Of a stretch of DNA of 54,729 nucleotides, positions 16,241 to 23,972 are shown piece after piece. The position numbers and the translations under genes were made by a program. Source of the stretch: Marinibacterium sp. (GTDB taxonomy: Bacteria; Pseudomonadota; Alphaproteobacteria; Rhodobacterales; Rhodobacteraceae); assembly GCA_017643305.1 (NCBI GenBank), contig JAEPNQ010000018.1:1-54729 (forward strand), in the 5' to 3' direction. Position 1 is the first letter of the stretch. Every line of letters begins with the position of its first letter. The notes beneath the pieces are model-generated. The model had not been told where the DNA came from, did no database searches, and saw only the letters and a program-made list of their open reading frames with translations.

Positions 16241-18286
16241 TTATTCGAACTCCATGATCACGTCGTCCACCGCCAGGCTGTCGCCCGCGCCCGCGTTGAT
16301 TTTGGACACTATACCCTTACGCTCGGCGCGAAGGATGTTTTCCATTTTCATCGCTTCCACGGTGCACAGCGCCTGACCTTCCTGCACCTCGTCACCGACC
16401 TCAACATCAACCTTCACGATCAGGCCGGGCATCGGGCAGAGCAGCATTTTGGAGGTATCAGGCGGTAGCTTTTCGGGCATCAGCGCGGCCAGTTCGGCCT
16501 GGCGCGGAGAATAGACATGCACCTTCAGGTCTGCCCCACGCGACCGGATGCGGAAGCCTCCGGGGATCTTGTCAACCTTCAACACGAGCGGCACGCAATT
16601 CACCTGCAGATGGGCCAGCTGATCGCCCGGTGTCCAGTCGCTGGACACGCGCAGCGTGCCACCGTCCTCAAAGCTCACCGTCGATCCGGCGGGGTCAGCG
16701 GCAATAGTCACAGGCCAGCTTTCTCCCTGGATGTTCACGACCCAATTGTCGCCCACACGGCGTGCGTGATTGTCCATCCGGCCCGATACCTGCGTGCGGC
16801 GGATTTCACTGACCCGGTGCATTGCGGTACACGCTGCCGCCACCCCGCGCAGATCGGTCTCAGGCAGTGTCACACCTTCGAAACCGTCGGGGTATTCTTC
16901 GGCAATGAATGCAGTGGTCATGTCGCCGGAGATGAATTTCGGATGGTCCATTACTGCCGCCACAAATGGCAGGTTGTGACCAATGCCTTCGACCTCGAAA
17001 CTGTCCAAAGCAACGCGCATCGCCTCAATCGCTGCGTCACGGGTCAGCCCCCACGTGCAGAGCTTGGCGATCATCGGGTCGTAATACATGCTTATCTCGC
17101 CGCCCTCATAAACGCCGGTATCGTTACGCACGGCCGTCTCACCCACAGGTGCATCGCCGTGCCACGTGCCGCCTTCGTGCATCGGGCCAGCGGCCACCTC
17201 GGCCGGCGGGCGATACCGGGTCAGTCGCCCAATGGACGGGAGGAAGTTGCGATATGGGTCCTCCGCATACAGACGGTTTTCAATCGCCCATCCAGTCAGC
17301 TTTACATCATCCTGCGTAATTGACAGAGGTTCCCCAGCCGCGATGCGGATCATTTGTTCCACGAGGTCGACACCGGTGATCAGTTCGGTCACCGGATGTT
17401 CCACCTGTAGGCGGGTGTTCATTTCGAGGAAGTAGAAATTCTTGTCGCCATCGACAATGAATTCCACAGTCCCGGCGCTGGCATAGCCCACGGCCTTTGC
17501 CAGCGCGACGGCCTGTTCGCCCATCGCCTTGCGAGTAGCTTCATCTAGGAAGGGCGACGGTGCTTCTTCCACCACTTTTTGGTTCCGGCGCTGGATCGAA
17601 CACTCGCGCTCGCCCAGATAGATGCCGTTGCCATGGGCATCACACAGCACCTGAATTTCGATATGGCGCGGCTGGGTGACGAATTTTTCGATAAAGATAC
17701 GATCATCGCCAAAGCTGTTGGCCGCCTCGTTCTTCGAAGATTGGAAACCTTCGCGTGCTTCGGTGTCATCCCAAGCGATCCGCATGCCTTTACCACCGCC
17801 CCCAGCGCTGGCCTTGATCATCACCGGATAACCGATCTGGTTCGAGATCTTCACCGCTTCTTCGGCATTTTCGATAAGGCCCATATAGCCCGGCACAGTG
17901 CTGACATCTGCGTCCTGCGCGATTTTTTTGGAGGTGATCTTGTCCCCCATCGCCTCGATCGCCCCTTTTGGGGGACCGATAAAGGCGACTTCAGCCGCCT
18001 CCAGCGCTTCGGCAAACTTGGCGTTTTCCGACAGGAAACCATAGCCGGGGTGCACCGCCTGGGCGCCGGTTTCCTTGATCGCGCTCATGACTTTGTCGAT
18101 CACGATGTAAGACTGATTGGCGGGCGGCGGGCCGATATGCACCACCTCATCCGCCATTTCCACATGCAGCGCCTTCTTGTCGGCATCCGAATAAATGGCC
18201 ACCGTCTTGATACCCATCTTTCGGGCGGTCTTGATGACGCGGCAGGCAATTTCACCACGATTGGCAATCAGGATTTTGTCGAACAT
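16241..18286 (-). CDS. pccA: Propionyl-CoA carboxylase alpha (biotin-containing) subunit
   Basis: PccA carboxylates its own biotin using ATP and bicarbonate; PccB then transfers the carboxyl group to propionyl-CoA. The 681-residue protein has a biotin carboxylase domain (1-450) starting FDKILIANRGEIACR, with the ATP-grasp glycine loop KASAGGGGKG at 158-167 and HPVTELITG. A linker (BT) region follows, then a C-terminal biotin carboxyl carrier domain whose biotin-accepting lysine is Lys647 in EAMKMEN. It lies 116 bases downstream of a small lipoprotein gene, with a hairpin between, so it may use its own promoter. pccB is encoded 3.4 kb upstream on the same strand. Confidence 0.98.
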   Translation of the reverse strand: MFDKILIANRGEIACRVIKTARKMGIKTVAIYSDADKKALHVEMADEVVHIGPPPANQSYIVIDKVMSAIKETGAQAVHPGYGFLSENAKFAEALEAAEVAFIGPPKGAIEAMGDKITSKKIAQDADVSTVPGYMGLIENAEEAVKISNQIGYPVMIKASAGGGGKGMRIAWDDTEAREGFQSSKNEAANSFGDDRIFIEKFVTQPRHIEIQVLCDAHGNGIYLGERECSIQRRNQKVVEEAPSPFLDEATRKAMGEQAVALAKAVGYASAGTVEFIVDGDKNFYFLEMNTRLQVEHPVTELITGVDLVEQMIRIAAGEPLSITQDDVKLTGWAIENRLYAEDPYRNFLPSIGRLTRYRPPAEVAAGPMHEGGTWHGDAPVGETAVRNDTGVYEGGEISMYYDPMIAKLCTWGLTRDAAIEAMRVALDSFEVEGIGHNLPFVAAVMDHPKFISGDMTTAFIAEEYPDGFEGVTLPETDLRGVAAACTAMHRVSEIRRTQVSGRMDNHARRVGDNWVVNIQGESWPVTIAADPAGSTVSFEDGGTLRVSSDWTPGDQLAHLQVNCVPLVLKVDKIPGGFRIRSRGADLKVHVYSPRQAELAALMPEKLPPDTSKMLLCPMPGLIVKVDVEVGDEVQEGQALCTVEAMKMENILRAERKGIVSKINAGAGDSLAVDDVIMEFE

Positions 18287-18324
18287 CCGGGGTCCTTCAC
18301 TTCAGCTATTTTGAAACCGCAGAA

Positions 18325-18356
18325 AACCGCCCCGAAGCCTGCGCTCCGGGCCGGTT
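18325..18356 (-). terminator. Hairpin terminator between lipoprotein gene and pccA
   Basis: A 10-bp stem with one mismatch (AACCGCCCCG / CGGGCCGGTT) and a 12-base loop lies 47 bases after the lipoprotein stop and before pccA. On the minus strand the stem ends GGTTTTCT. It could end the lipoprotein transcript or attenuate read-through into pccA. Confidence 0.6.
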
Positions 18357-18402
18357 ACCACGAGATATCTTTCGGGGACGTGGCCGGATGGCCGCGTCTA
18401 GA

Positions 18403-18609
18403 TCAGTTGCACATTTCCGGCTTGGTCTGGCACAGTAACACGTTGCCTGCTGCCCCGGCCACTGCGCCCGTGAGCACGTTGCCATCCAGCAAAGCGGCCG
18501 TGCCGACGCCTGCCGCACCGCCGATTGCAGCCTGTTCGACCACTGTATCACCACAGGCCGCCAGCCCGCCCACGAGGGCGAGTGCGACCCACATCTTCTT
18601 GTTGAACAT
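18403..18609 (-). CDS. Small lipoprotein with glycine-rich segment
   Basis: A 68-residue precursor. Residues 1-18 form a lipoprotein signal with the lipobox LAAC (Cys19), so the mature protein is about 50 residues and lipid-anchored. The mature part contains QAAIGGAAGVGTAALLDGNVLTGAVAGAAGN, a Gly/Ala-rich segment of the glycine-zipper type, and two further cysteines near the end (LLCQTKPEMCN) that could form a disulfide. An AAGGACGGG ribosome-binding site precedes ATG 18609. Similar tiny lipoproteins accompany pccA in related genomes as far as I recall; function unknown. Confidence 0.85.
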   Translation of the reverse strand: MFNKKMWVALALVGGLAACGDTVVEQAAIGGAAGVGTAALLDGNVLTGAVAGAAGNVLLCQTKPEMCN

Positions 18610-18958
18610 CCTGCCCGTCCTTTTTTGTTTTTTGAGATCGGTGCAGTCAGGGATCGTACTTCGCGGGCGCGGTGCAATGGCTTTTGCTCGGGCACAGCGG
18701 TGTTGGCGGAAGTTCGCTTATAAACTTCACGCTGCAAATCCATGGATTCCGGAAAAAAACCGGGCAGGCTGAGAATGCAATCGCAGGCTTGCCCAGTCAG
18801 GAAAGGAGTACGGAATGGGTACTCAGCGCCAGGGAATTGGAGGAGGAGTATCGGCGCCACGTTGAGTGTGCCCATCAAATGTGACGCCGCATATGCCCCA
18901 TGCGACACACGGCCAGATTGGGCTATTTTATGCCGATCTCCGAAGCTCGCCTGCAAAT
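18610..18958. other. 349-bp stretch without a supported gene
   Basis: No convincing coding region on either strand. On the plus strand a strong AAAGGAG precedes ATG 18815, but this opens only a 16-codon frame, so it is at most a micro-ORF. The stretch should hold the promoter of the minus-strand lipoprotein gene at 18609. Confidence 0.5.
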
Positions 18959-19315
18959 TCATGCCGATCCCCCGCCAAAAATGTCGGGGAAGCTCACCCG
19001 GGCCACGGTCACATCGACGCGAAGCAATGCCTCGTAACTTTCGGGATCGAAAGGATCTTCGGCCGGGACAATCTCCCGCCCGAACAGCCAGGACAGCCGC
19101 CCGGCATCCAAGTTGCCGCGTTCAAAGGATTCTTCGCCGAAATGGTCCCAAAGCGCCCGCATGAAACCGGCATCGGCCCGCCTGTCCGCCGGGCGGCGAT
19201 CAGCATAGCGTTCCCGTTGCGTAAGCGCAGTAACGCCGCGCGGGTTCGGACGTCGGATAACAAACTGGAAATCAGTGCCCGGAAGGCGACCCGGAAAGCC
19301 ACGGTGTTTCAACAT
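18959..19315 (-). CDS. Conserved-looking hypothetical protein
   Basis: A 118-residue soluble protein that I do not recognise. ATG 19315 has an excellent GGAGGG ribosome-binding site seven bases upstream, which supports it as a real gene. It starts with a basic region (MLKHRGFPGRLPGTDFQFVIRRPNPRG), followed by TQRERYADRRPADRR and an amphipathic stretch FMRALWDHFGEESFERGNLDAGRLSWLFGREI, and ends in a hydrophobic strand and a Gly-rich tail. No signal peptide or membrane segment. It sits 66 bases downstream of a small lipoprotein gene on the same strand within the pcc block. Confidence 0.65.
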   Translation of the reverse strand: MLKHRGFPGRLPGTDFQFVIRRPNPRGVTALTQRERYADRRPADRRADAGFMRALWDHFGEESFERGNLDAGRLSWLFGREIVPAEDPFDPESYEALLRVDVTVARVSFPDIFGGGSA

Positions 19316-19381
19316 ACCGCACCCTCCGGGCCGAAAGTTCCGATGGCCAGCGCGGGTTCAGCCGCCCGCCCGGCCTGCTTT

Positions 19382-19522
19382 TTATTTGTATTTGCCGGTG
19401 AAAGCGGGTTCGACCGAGATCGGCTCCGGCTCCACAACAACAAACTCTTCCTCTTGGGACCCGCAGGCTGCCACCAGAGTGACAAGACCAGCGACGGCAA
19501 AAAGCTTGATGCTCTTGAACAT
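19382..19522 (-). CDS. 46-residue lipoprotein
   Basis: A very short gene starting at ATG 19522, after the ribosome-binding site CAGGAGACACAG. The product begins MFKSIKLFAVAGLVTLVAACGSQ, a lipoprotein signal with lipobox VAAC (Cys20). The mature peptide of about 27 residues is acidic and Pro/Val-rich (EEEFVVVEPEPISVEP). Entericidin-like and other micro-lipoproteins have this size, but no family signature is visible. It is the second small lipoprotein gene within 1.2 kb in this cluster. A longer in-frame start exists but lacks a ribosome-binding site. Confidence 0.75.
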   Translation of the reverse strand: MFKSIKLFAVAGLVTLVAACGSQEEEFVVVEPEPISVEPAFTGKYK

Positions 19523-19736
19523 CTGTGTCTCCTGACTGCTCTTTTTTGTCTCACGGTGCCTTGCGACACCGCTTGCCCCCACCTCGAGGTTTGGACTGCA
19601 CTGAAGCAGCCTGTCGTCATGATACTGGAAATTGCGGCTGATTTATATCCACAGGGCATCAACGGACCTGCTTGTGACTCCAAAGCCTCAACTCGGGCAA
19701 AGGGTGAGCTTTGATCCGCAAGATCTTGTGCCTGCA

Positions 19737-20132
19737 TCAGAATTCCTCCCAAATGCAGCGTTGGTTTTCGAGCCTGTAGGCACCGAAGAACTGGGTCGCG
19801 TCGGGGTCAGTGGCACCAAAGTCCATGACCCGGTCCGCCATGGATACCACGATGCGCGCCGGGTCCAGATCATTGCCCAGCACATGCGGAACCGCGTCTT
19901 CGTCGCACAGATAATCGATATCGATCACGGCCACATCAGAGGTCACGGAGCCCGCCTCCTTGCCGATACGCGGCGCGACATAGCGGAACCGAAGCCACAA
20001 TTCGCCCATTAGCATGTCGTGCAAAATCTCCTGCCGGGTCACCGAAATGCCGGAAGGCACCTCGATGTCCTCCGCGACGACAGAAGACGCGGCCAGCACG
20101 CCGGCCAACAGATATGCGCCCGCCCGGATCAC
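19737..20132 (-). CDS. Secreted protein, probably DUF6497 family
   Basis: A 131-residue precursor starting at GTG 20132, which overlaps the cupin gene's stop by four bases (GTGA). Residues 1-20 form a signal peptide (ending SSVVAE). The mature domain begins IEVPSGISVTRQEILHDMLMGELWLRFRYVAPRI and contains VAVIDIDYLCDEDAVPHVL, IVVSMADRVMDFGATDPDATQFFGAYRLEN and a terminal RCIWEEF, with two cysteines that could pair in the periplasm. I recall this layout from the rhodobacterial DUF6497 family but cannot verify it. Last gene of the tightly packed pccB-led run. Confidence 0.75.
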   Translation of the reverse strand: MIRAGAYLLAGVLAASSVVAEDIEVPSGISVTRQEILHDMLMGELWLRFRYVAPRIGKEAGSVTSDVAVIDIDYLCDEDAVPHVLGNDLDPARIVVSMADRVMDFGATDPDATQFFGAYRLENQRCIWEEF

Positions 20133-20527
20133 GGCGCGGTTTCGTCCAGCGTGTCAAACTCCGCGGGCGAGATGATCTCGATCAGTTCCATGTCGTCGGA
20201 ATGGTGGCATTCGCGATGCTTGATGCCCGGCGGCTGCAAAACGCAGGACCCTTCGCGCAGGATATGTTCGCCCTGCCCTTCATATTCGAACACGACCCAG
20301 CCTTTGGTCACATACACCATCTGAAAATCCAGATTATGGCTGTGCCACGCGCCAGGGCTTTCTATGCCCGGCACAGCGCGGATCACATGCGCGCCGAATT
20401 TGCCCTGTGTCGCATTCTTGATCCCCAGATCGCGGTATTCGAAAAATGCCCGCAATCCTGCGCCTTCGAATTTGCCGTCATCAGCATGGGAAATAGTAAA
20501 AGCCTGGTTTTTCCAAAGTTTAGTCAT
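20129..20527 (-). CDS. Cupin-domain protein
   Basis: A 132-residue single-domain cupin. The core has GAWHSHNLDFQMVYVTKGWVVFEYEGQG, a cupin motif 1 with two metal-binding histidines and a conserved aromatic strand, and later LQPPGIKHRECHHSDDMELIEII, which is motif 2 with a further His. It could bind a metal and act as a small dioxygenase, isomerase or ligand sensor. ATG 20527 directly follows the TGA of the upstream gene, and GGGAGG lies inside that gene. Its place in the pccB operon suggests a role linked to propionate-derived metabolites, but this is inference. Confidence 0.85.
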   Translation of the reverse strand: MTKLWKNQAFTISHADDGKFEGAGLRAFFEYRDLGIKNATQGKFGAHVIRAVPGIESPGAWHSHNLDFQMVYVTKGWVVFEYEGQGEHILREGSCVLQPPGIKHRECHHSDDMELIEIISPAEFDTLDETAP

Positions 20528-20869
20528 TCAACGTTCCTCCCTGGCAAAGCGCAGCCACCGCGTCCGATTGGCGGTGTCTTCCAGAATGTCGGCAATTTGG
20601 GGTGCTGTGGCCGGGGATACCGCACCAAAAACGCGGCCCCCGGCCCGGACATGCGCCTCCTCCTCAAAGGCGCGAACTTCCACAACTGGCGAAAATCCCC
20701 TCACCCTCTGCAGGGCCCGCCACATGTCCTGACGAATCTGATGGGCAAGCCGCAGCAGGTTGGCCCGAGGCAAAACCGTGCACACCTCTACATCAAAACG
20801 CGCGGGAATGTGGCGTGATAGGATCAGCCTGTCGCCATCCTTCAAGATATGCCAGCCCTTCACACCCAT
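20528..20869 (-). CDS. Hypothetical protein in pccB operon
   Basis: A 113-residue soluble protein that I do not recognise. It starts MGVKGWHILKDGDRLILSRHIPARFDVEVCTVLPRANLLRLAHQIRQDMWRALQRVRGF, then SPVVEVRAFEEEAHVRAGGRVFG, and ends with a helix rich in Asp/Arg. The pattern beta-beta-helix-beta is compact and without signal peptide or membrane helix. It overlaps the membrane methyltransferase-like gene by ten bases and abuts the cupin gene directly, so all three are translated together. The tight packing argues for a real, functionally linked gene. Confidence 0.75.
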   Translation of the reverse strand: MGVKGWHILKDGDRLILSRHIPARFDVEVCTVLPRANLLRLAHQIRQDMWRALQRVRGFSPVVEVRAFEEEAHVRAGGRVFGAVSPATAPQIADILEDTANRTRWLRFAREER

Positions 20870-21327
20870 CGACGCCGCTCACTGCAATAGTGGGTGTAGT
20901 CCGCGCCAAAAGTCGCAGTCAGATACGCCTCTTCCCGTAAAACGACGCCAAAGTGCAAAACCGCCCAGACCACCACCGTGCCGATTAGCGCCCAGTCGAC
21001 GGCAAAGGTCAGCGCAATGCCGATCTGGAACAGAACCATGCCCAGATACATCGGGTTGCGGGTAAATCGGAACGGCCCATCTCGCACCAACAACAGCGAC
21101 GGCTTACGCGGGTCCACATTGGTACCCGCCTGCCTGAACGCGCGCTCCCCGGCCAAGACCAGCCAACCCGCGATGCCAAACACGACCACCCCCGGGAGGA
21201 TCAGCCATAGCTGGCCGAGAGGCAGAAGCCCAAGCGGCACCAGCCACTCCAGTAGCAGCGCGACTACCGGTACCACAACTGACACCAGCGGCGGGAACAC
21301 GAGGATATCAGGCCCGTCTTTCTTCAC
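20860..21327 (-). CDS. Isoprenylcysteine carboxyl methyltransferase/PEMT-like membrane protein
   Basis: A 155-residue membrane protein starting at GTG 21327, which overlaps the RidA stop by four bases (GTGA). Upstream in-frame codons lie inside ridA and are rejected. Four hydrophobic helices are visible. The second half carries the methyltransferase-family motif GPFRFTRNPMYLGMVLF (RNPMYLG is the hallmark of the ICMT/phospholipid N-methyltransferase fold), and the end reads EEAYLTATFGADYTHYCSERRRWV, matching the family's Glu-Glu and R-R-W tail. It should use S-adenosylmethionine on a lipid or lipid-like acceptor. Why it sits in a propionyl-CoA operon is unclear. Confidence 0.85.
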   Translation of the reverse strand: MKKDGPDILVFPPLVSVVVPVVALLLEWLVPLGLLPLGQLWLILPGVVVFGIAGWLVLAGERAFRQAGTNVDPRKPSLLLVRDGPFRFTRNPMYLGMVLFQIGIALTFAVDWALIGTVVVWAVLHFGVVLREEAYLTATFGADYTHYCSERRRWV

Positions 21328-21722
21328 GCAGGTCTCCGCGCGATACAGTCGATTTCCACGAGCGCACCCACTGCCAGCGCGGTCACCCCGACCGTAGTGC
21401 GGGCCGGACGTCGATCGGTGGGGAAATAGCTCTGATAGATCTCGTTGAAAGCGGCATAGTCCCGCTCGAACTTGGTCAGGAAACACCGGCACTGAACGAC
21501 GTGGGACAGGTCCAGCCCGACGCCCTTCAACACGATCTCCAGATTATCCATCACCCGCCGTGTCTGAGCCTCTACACCGTCGGGCAGCGGCGCATCGGGG
21601 GCGTCTGGGTTGGTGGGCATCTGGCCGGTGAGGATCACCCACCCATCCACCTCCACTGCGTGAGAGAAGGGGGCAACAGGGCGGGGACCGCCAGAGATCA
21701 TATGGAACATTGGGTCAGGCAT
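21324..21722 (-). CDS. RidA-family protein (YjgF/YER057c/UK114)
   Basis: RidA proteins hydrolyse reactive enamine/imine intermediates. The 132-residue product has the chorismate-mutase-like fold signatures: GPRPVAPFSHAVEVDGWVILTGQMP, a central helix TRRVMDNLEIVLKGVGLDLSHVVQCRCFLTKF, and the C-terminal PARTTVGV with the conserved Arg108, then LVEIDCIA with Glu123. The Arg-Thr-Thr-Val and Glu are the residues that define hydrolase-active members. It starts nine bases after the pccB stop and overlaps the methyltransferase-like gene, so it is the second gene of the pccB operon. Its substrate in this context is unknown. Confidence 0.92.
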   Translation of the reverse strand: MPDPMFHMISGGPRPVAPFSHAVEVDGWVILTGQMPTNPDAPDAPLPDGVEAQTRRVMDNLEIVLKGVGLDLSHVVQCRCFLTKFERDYAAFNEIYQSYFPTDRRPARTTVGVTALAVGALVEIDCIARRPA

Positions 21723-21731
21723 GGCGCTGCT

Positions 21732-23264
21732 TTACAACGGAATATTATCGTGCTTTTTCCACGGGTTCTGCAGCTTCTTGTTCCGCAGCGAAGCAAAGGC
21801 ACGGCAGACACGCATCCGGGTGTTGTGCGGAAAGATGACCTCGTCGATGAAGCCCTTTTCCGCCGCCACAAACGGGTTGGCGAAGCGTTCTTCATACTCC
21901 GCCGTATGCGCGGCGATCTTATCGGCATCGCCCAGATCGGCACGATGAATGATCTCCACGGCCCCCTTGGCGCCCATCACCGCAATCTCGGCGGTTGGCC
22001 AGGCATAGTTGAAGTCGCCACGCAAATGTTTCGACGCCATCACGTCATAGGCCCCGCCATAAGCCTTGCGGGTAATGACCGTGACCTTCGGCACCGTCGC
22101 TTCGCCATAGGCAAACAGCAGCTTTGCGCCGTGCTTGATGACCCCGCCATATTCCTGGGACGTCCCCGGCAGGAAGCCCGGAACATCCACCAGCGTCAGG
22201 ATCGGGATTTCAAACGCGTCGCAGAACCGCACGAACCGCGCGGCCTTGCGGGAGCTGTCAATGTCGAGACAACCTGCCAGAACCATCGGCTGGTTCGCCA
22301 CCACACCAACGGTCTGGCCCTCCAGCCGCACGAACCCAGTGATGATGTTCTTGGCGTAGTCTTCCTGGATCTCGTAGAAATCGCCCTCATCCGCCAGCTT
22401 CACGATCAGTTCTTTCATGTCGTAGGGCGTGTTCGGGTTTTCTGGCACCAGCGTGTCCAGCGAGTTTTCGACGCGCTTTGCTTCGTCAAAGAACGGGCGC
22501 ACTGGGGGCTTTTCGCGGTTGGACAGGGGCAGGAAGTCCACCAGGCGGCGCACTTCGGCCAGAGCCTCTACATCGTTTTCGAACGCACCGTCGGCGACGG
22601 AGGATTTCTTGGTATGGGTGATCGCGCCGCCCAGTTCCTCGGCCGTGACAACCTCGTTGGTGACGGTCTTCACAACGTCCGGGCCGGTCACAAACATGTA
22701 GGAGCTGTCTTTGACCATGAAGATAAAATCGGTCATCGCGGGTGAATACACCGCGCCACCAGCACAGGGCCCCATCACGAGGCTGATCTGCGGCACCACG
22801 CCGCTGGCCATGATATTGCGCTGGAACACTTCAGCGTACCCGGCAAGCGAGGCCACACCTTCCTGAATACGCGCACCACCCGAGTCGTTGATCCCGATTA
22901 CCGGTGCCCCGTTCTGCATGGCCATATCCATGATCTTGCAGATCTTCTGTGCATGAGTTTCCGACAACGACCCGCCAAACACGGTGAAATCCTGGCTGAA
23001 CACATACACCATGCGGCCATTGATCGTACCCCAGCCGGTGACCACGCCATCGCCCGCAGGGCGTTGTTTTTCCATACCGAAATCAACACAGCGATGGGCG
23101 ACAAACATGTCGAATTCCTCAAAGCTGGCTTCGTCCAGAAGCAGATCAATCCGCTCGCGTGCCGTCAGTTTGCCGCGCCCGTGCTGCGCTTCGATCCGGC
23201 GCTCACCACCGCCCAGACGCGCCGTGGCCCGGCGGTCTTCCAGCTCCGACAGGATATCCTTCAT
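21732..23264 (-). CDS. pccB: Propionyl-CoA carboxylase beta (carboxyltransferase) subunit
   Basis: PccB transfers the carboxyl group from biotin on PccA to propionyl-CoA, giving methylmalonyl-CoA. The 510-residue product has the N-terminal acyl-CoA carboxyltransferase domain ([28 protein letters not shown], then [18 protein letters not shown]) and the C-terminal half with [24 protein letters not shown] and [11 protein letters not shown], the oxyanion glycines of this family. AGGAAGAGG lies about ten bases before ATG 23264. Upstream is a putative PccR operator region. In Rhodobacter sphaeroides pccB is the transcriptionally controlled propionate gene, which fits its position as the first gene of a six-gene run here. 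Confidence 0.98.
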   Translation of the reverse strand: MKDILSELEDRRATARLGGGERRIEAQHGRGKLTARERIDLLLDEASFEEFDMFVAHRCVDFGMEKQRPAGDGVVTGWGTINGRMVYVFSQDFTVFGGSLSETHAQKICKIMDMAMQNGAPVIGINDSGGARIQEGVASLAGYAEVFQRNIMASGVVPQISLVMGPCAGGAVYSPAMTDFIFMVKDSSYMFVTGPDVVKTVTNEVVTAEELGGAITHTKKSSVADGAFENDVEALAEVRRLVDFLPLSNREKPPVRPFFDEAKRVENSLDTLVPENPNTPYDMKELIVKLADEGDFYEIQEDYAKNIITGFVRLEGQTVGVVANQPMVLAGCLDIDSSRKAARFVRFCDAFEIPILTLVDVPGFLPGTSQEYGGVIKHGAKLLFAYGEATVPKVTVITRKAYGGAYDVMASKHLRGDFNYAWPTAEIAVMGAKGAVEIIHRADLGDADKIAAHTAEYEERFANPFVAAEKGFIDEVIFPHNTRMRVCRAFASLRNKKLQNPWKKHDNIPL

Positions 23265-23338
23265 CGCATTCGTCCTCTTCCTAGCGTTCGGAGGATCATA
23301 AACGGTAGGTCAGCCCCACCAAAGCAGAATTCGGTAAA

Positions 23339-23386
23339 TTTGCAAAGAAATGGAAAGCGTTTTCTTGAAAACTGCTAACATGCAAA
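23339..23386 (-). promoter_or_regulatory. Putative PccR operator region upstream of pccB
   Basis: Reading toward pccB, the region contains TTTGCATGTTAGCA (23386-23373), the palindrome GTTTTCAAGAAAAC (23372-23359) and, 12 bases further on, the palindrome TTTGCAAA (23346-23339). TTTGCAAA is the half-site reported for PccR in Rhodobacter sphaeroides (TTTGCAAA-N4-TTTGCAAA). The same TTTGCA...GTTAGCA element and a TTTGCAAA box also precede pccR in this window. Spacing differs from the published motif, so binding is inferred. Confidence 0.65.
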
Positions 23387-23972
23387 TTTTTGCCATTAAC
23401 CTCTGGTACAGTTAGTTAGATTGGCACGTGTCTTTCCTTTCGCTTGGGAGCATATGCAATCCCCGCCCAAGACGAAATCTTCGACAGCCTGCAGTGCAAA
23501 TGTCTGAACGGTCTGCAACCGGTCAGCACATGTGACGACGACGCCTCTGCCATAACCTAACAGTTTGCCAACGGTGTCGAACCGGCGGATCTGGGTGGGT
23601 ACACCGGCCGGACCGCCATGACCCAGGCAAAAAGGATGCCATACGCGACCCTATGGAGCAGATCAAAAGCGTCCTAAACATCGAATTTGTCAAAGTCACA
23701 GTCAGCGATGATCTCCATCTCAACATCTGCAAGATGTTACTGAGCGGCGTAAGCAGACTTGAACAAATTCATTTTCCGCGCAAGCGAGGGCGACTATGTC
23801 ATCAAAAATTTCGAAGCCGGGCCCGACGCCAGCGGAGATGTTGTTTTCGAGTTCGGCAGCGACGGGACATTGACGGTGCTGAATGTGCCCTTATCCGAAA
23901 TAACGCGAGATTTGTCGGCGATACGCGCAGCTTTCGATTTACATAAAAATAACCAAAAGTTAACTAACCCGC
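23387..23972. other. Gene-poor region with possible decayed coding remnants
   Basis: No intact gene is supported between the pccB promoter region and the transporter gene. Short stretches read like protein: one ends AYAIPAQDEIFDSLQCKCLNG (from about 23455) and is cut by a TAA, followed in the same frame by FANGVEPADLGGYTGRTAM. A second begins near 23759 (FRASEGDYVIKNFEAGPD) and has no stop before the transporter start. There are no ribosome-binding sites or credible starts. I read this as eroded sequence, not a gene. Confidence 0.4.

Noticed and set aside
17579-18772. Plus-strand open frame of 397 codons antisense to pccA
   Set aside because: Composition is His/Arg/Asp-rich and mirrors the third-position GC of pccA; it also crosses a terminator hairpin. 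Shadow.
18672-18884. Plus-strand frame of 70 codons between two minus-strand genes
   Set aside because: It lacks a ribosome-binding site and any family feature; the good Shine-Dalgarno at 18803-18809 belongs to a different, 16-codon frame.
21501-22745. Plus-strand open frame of 414 codons antisense to ridA and pccB
   Set aside because: No recognisable domain and poor start; pccB on the other strand is unambiguous.
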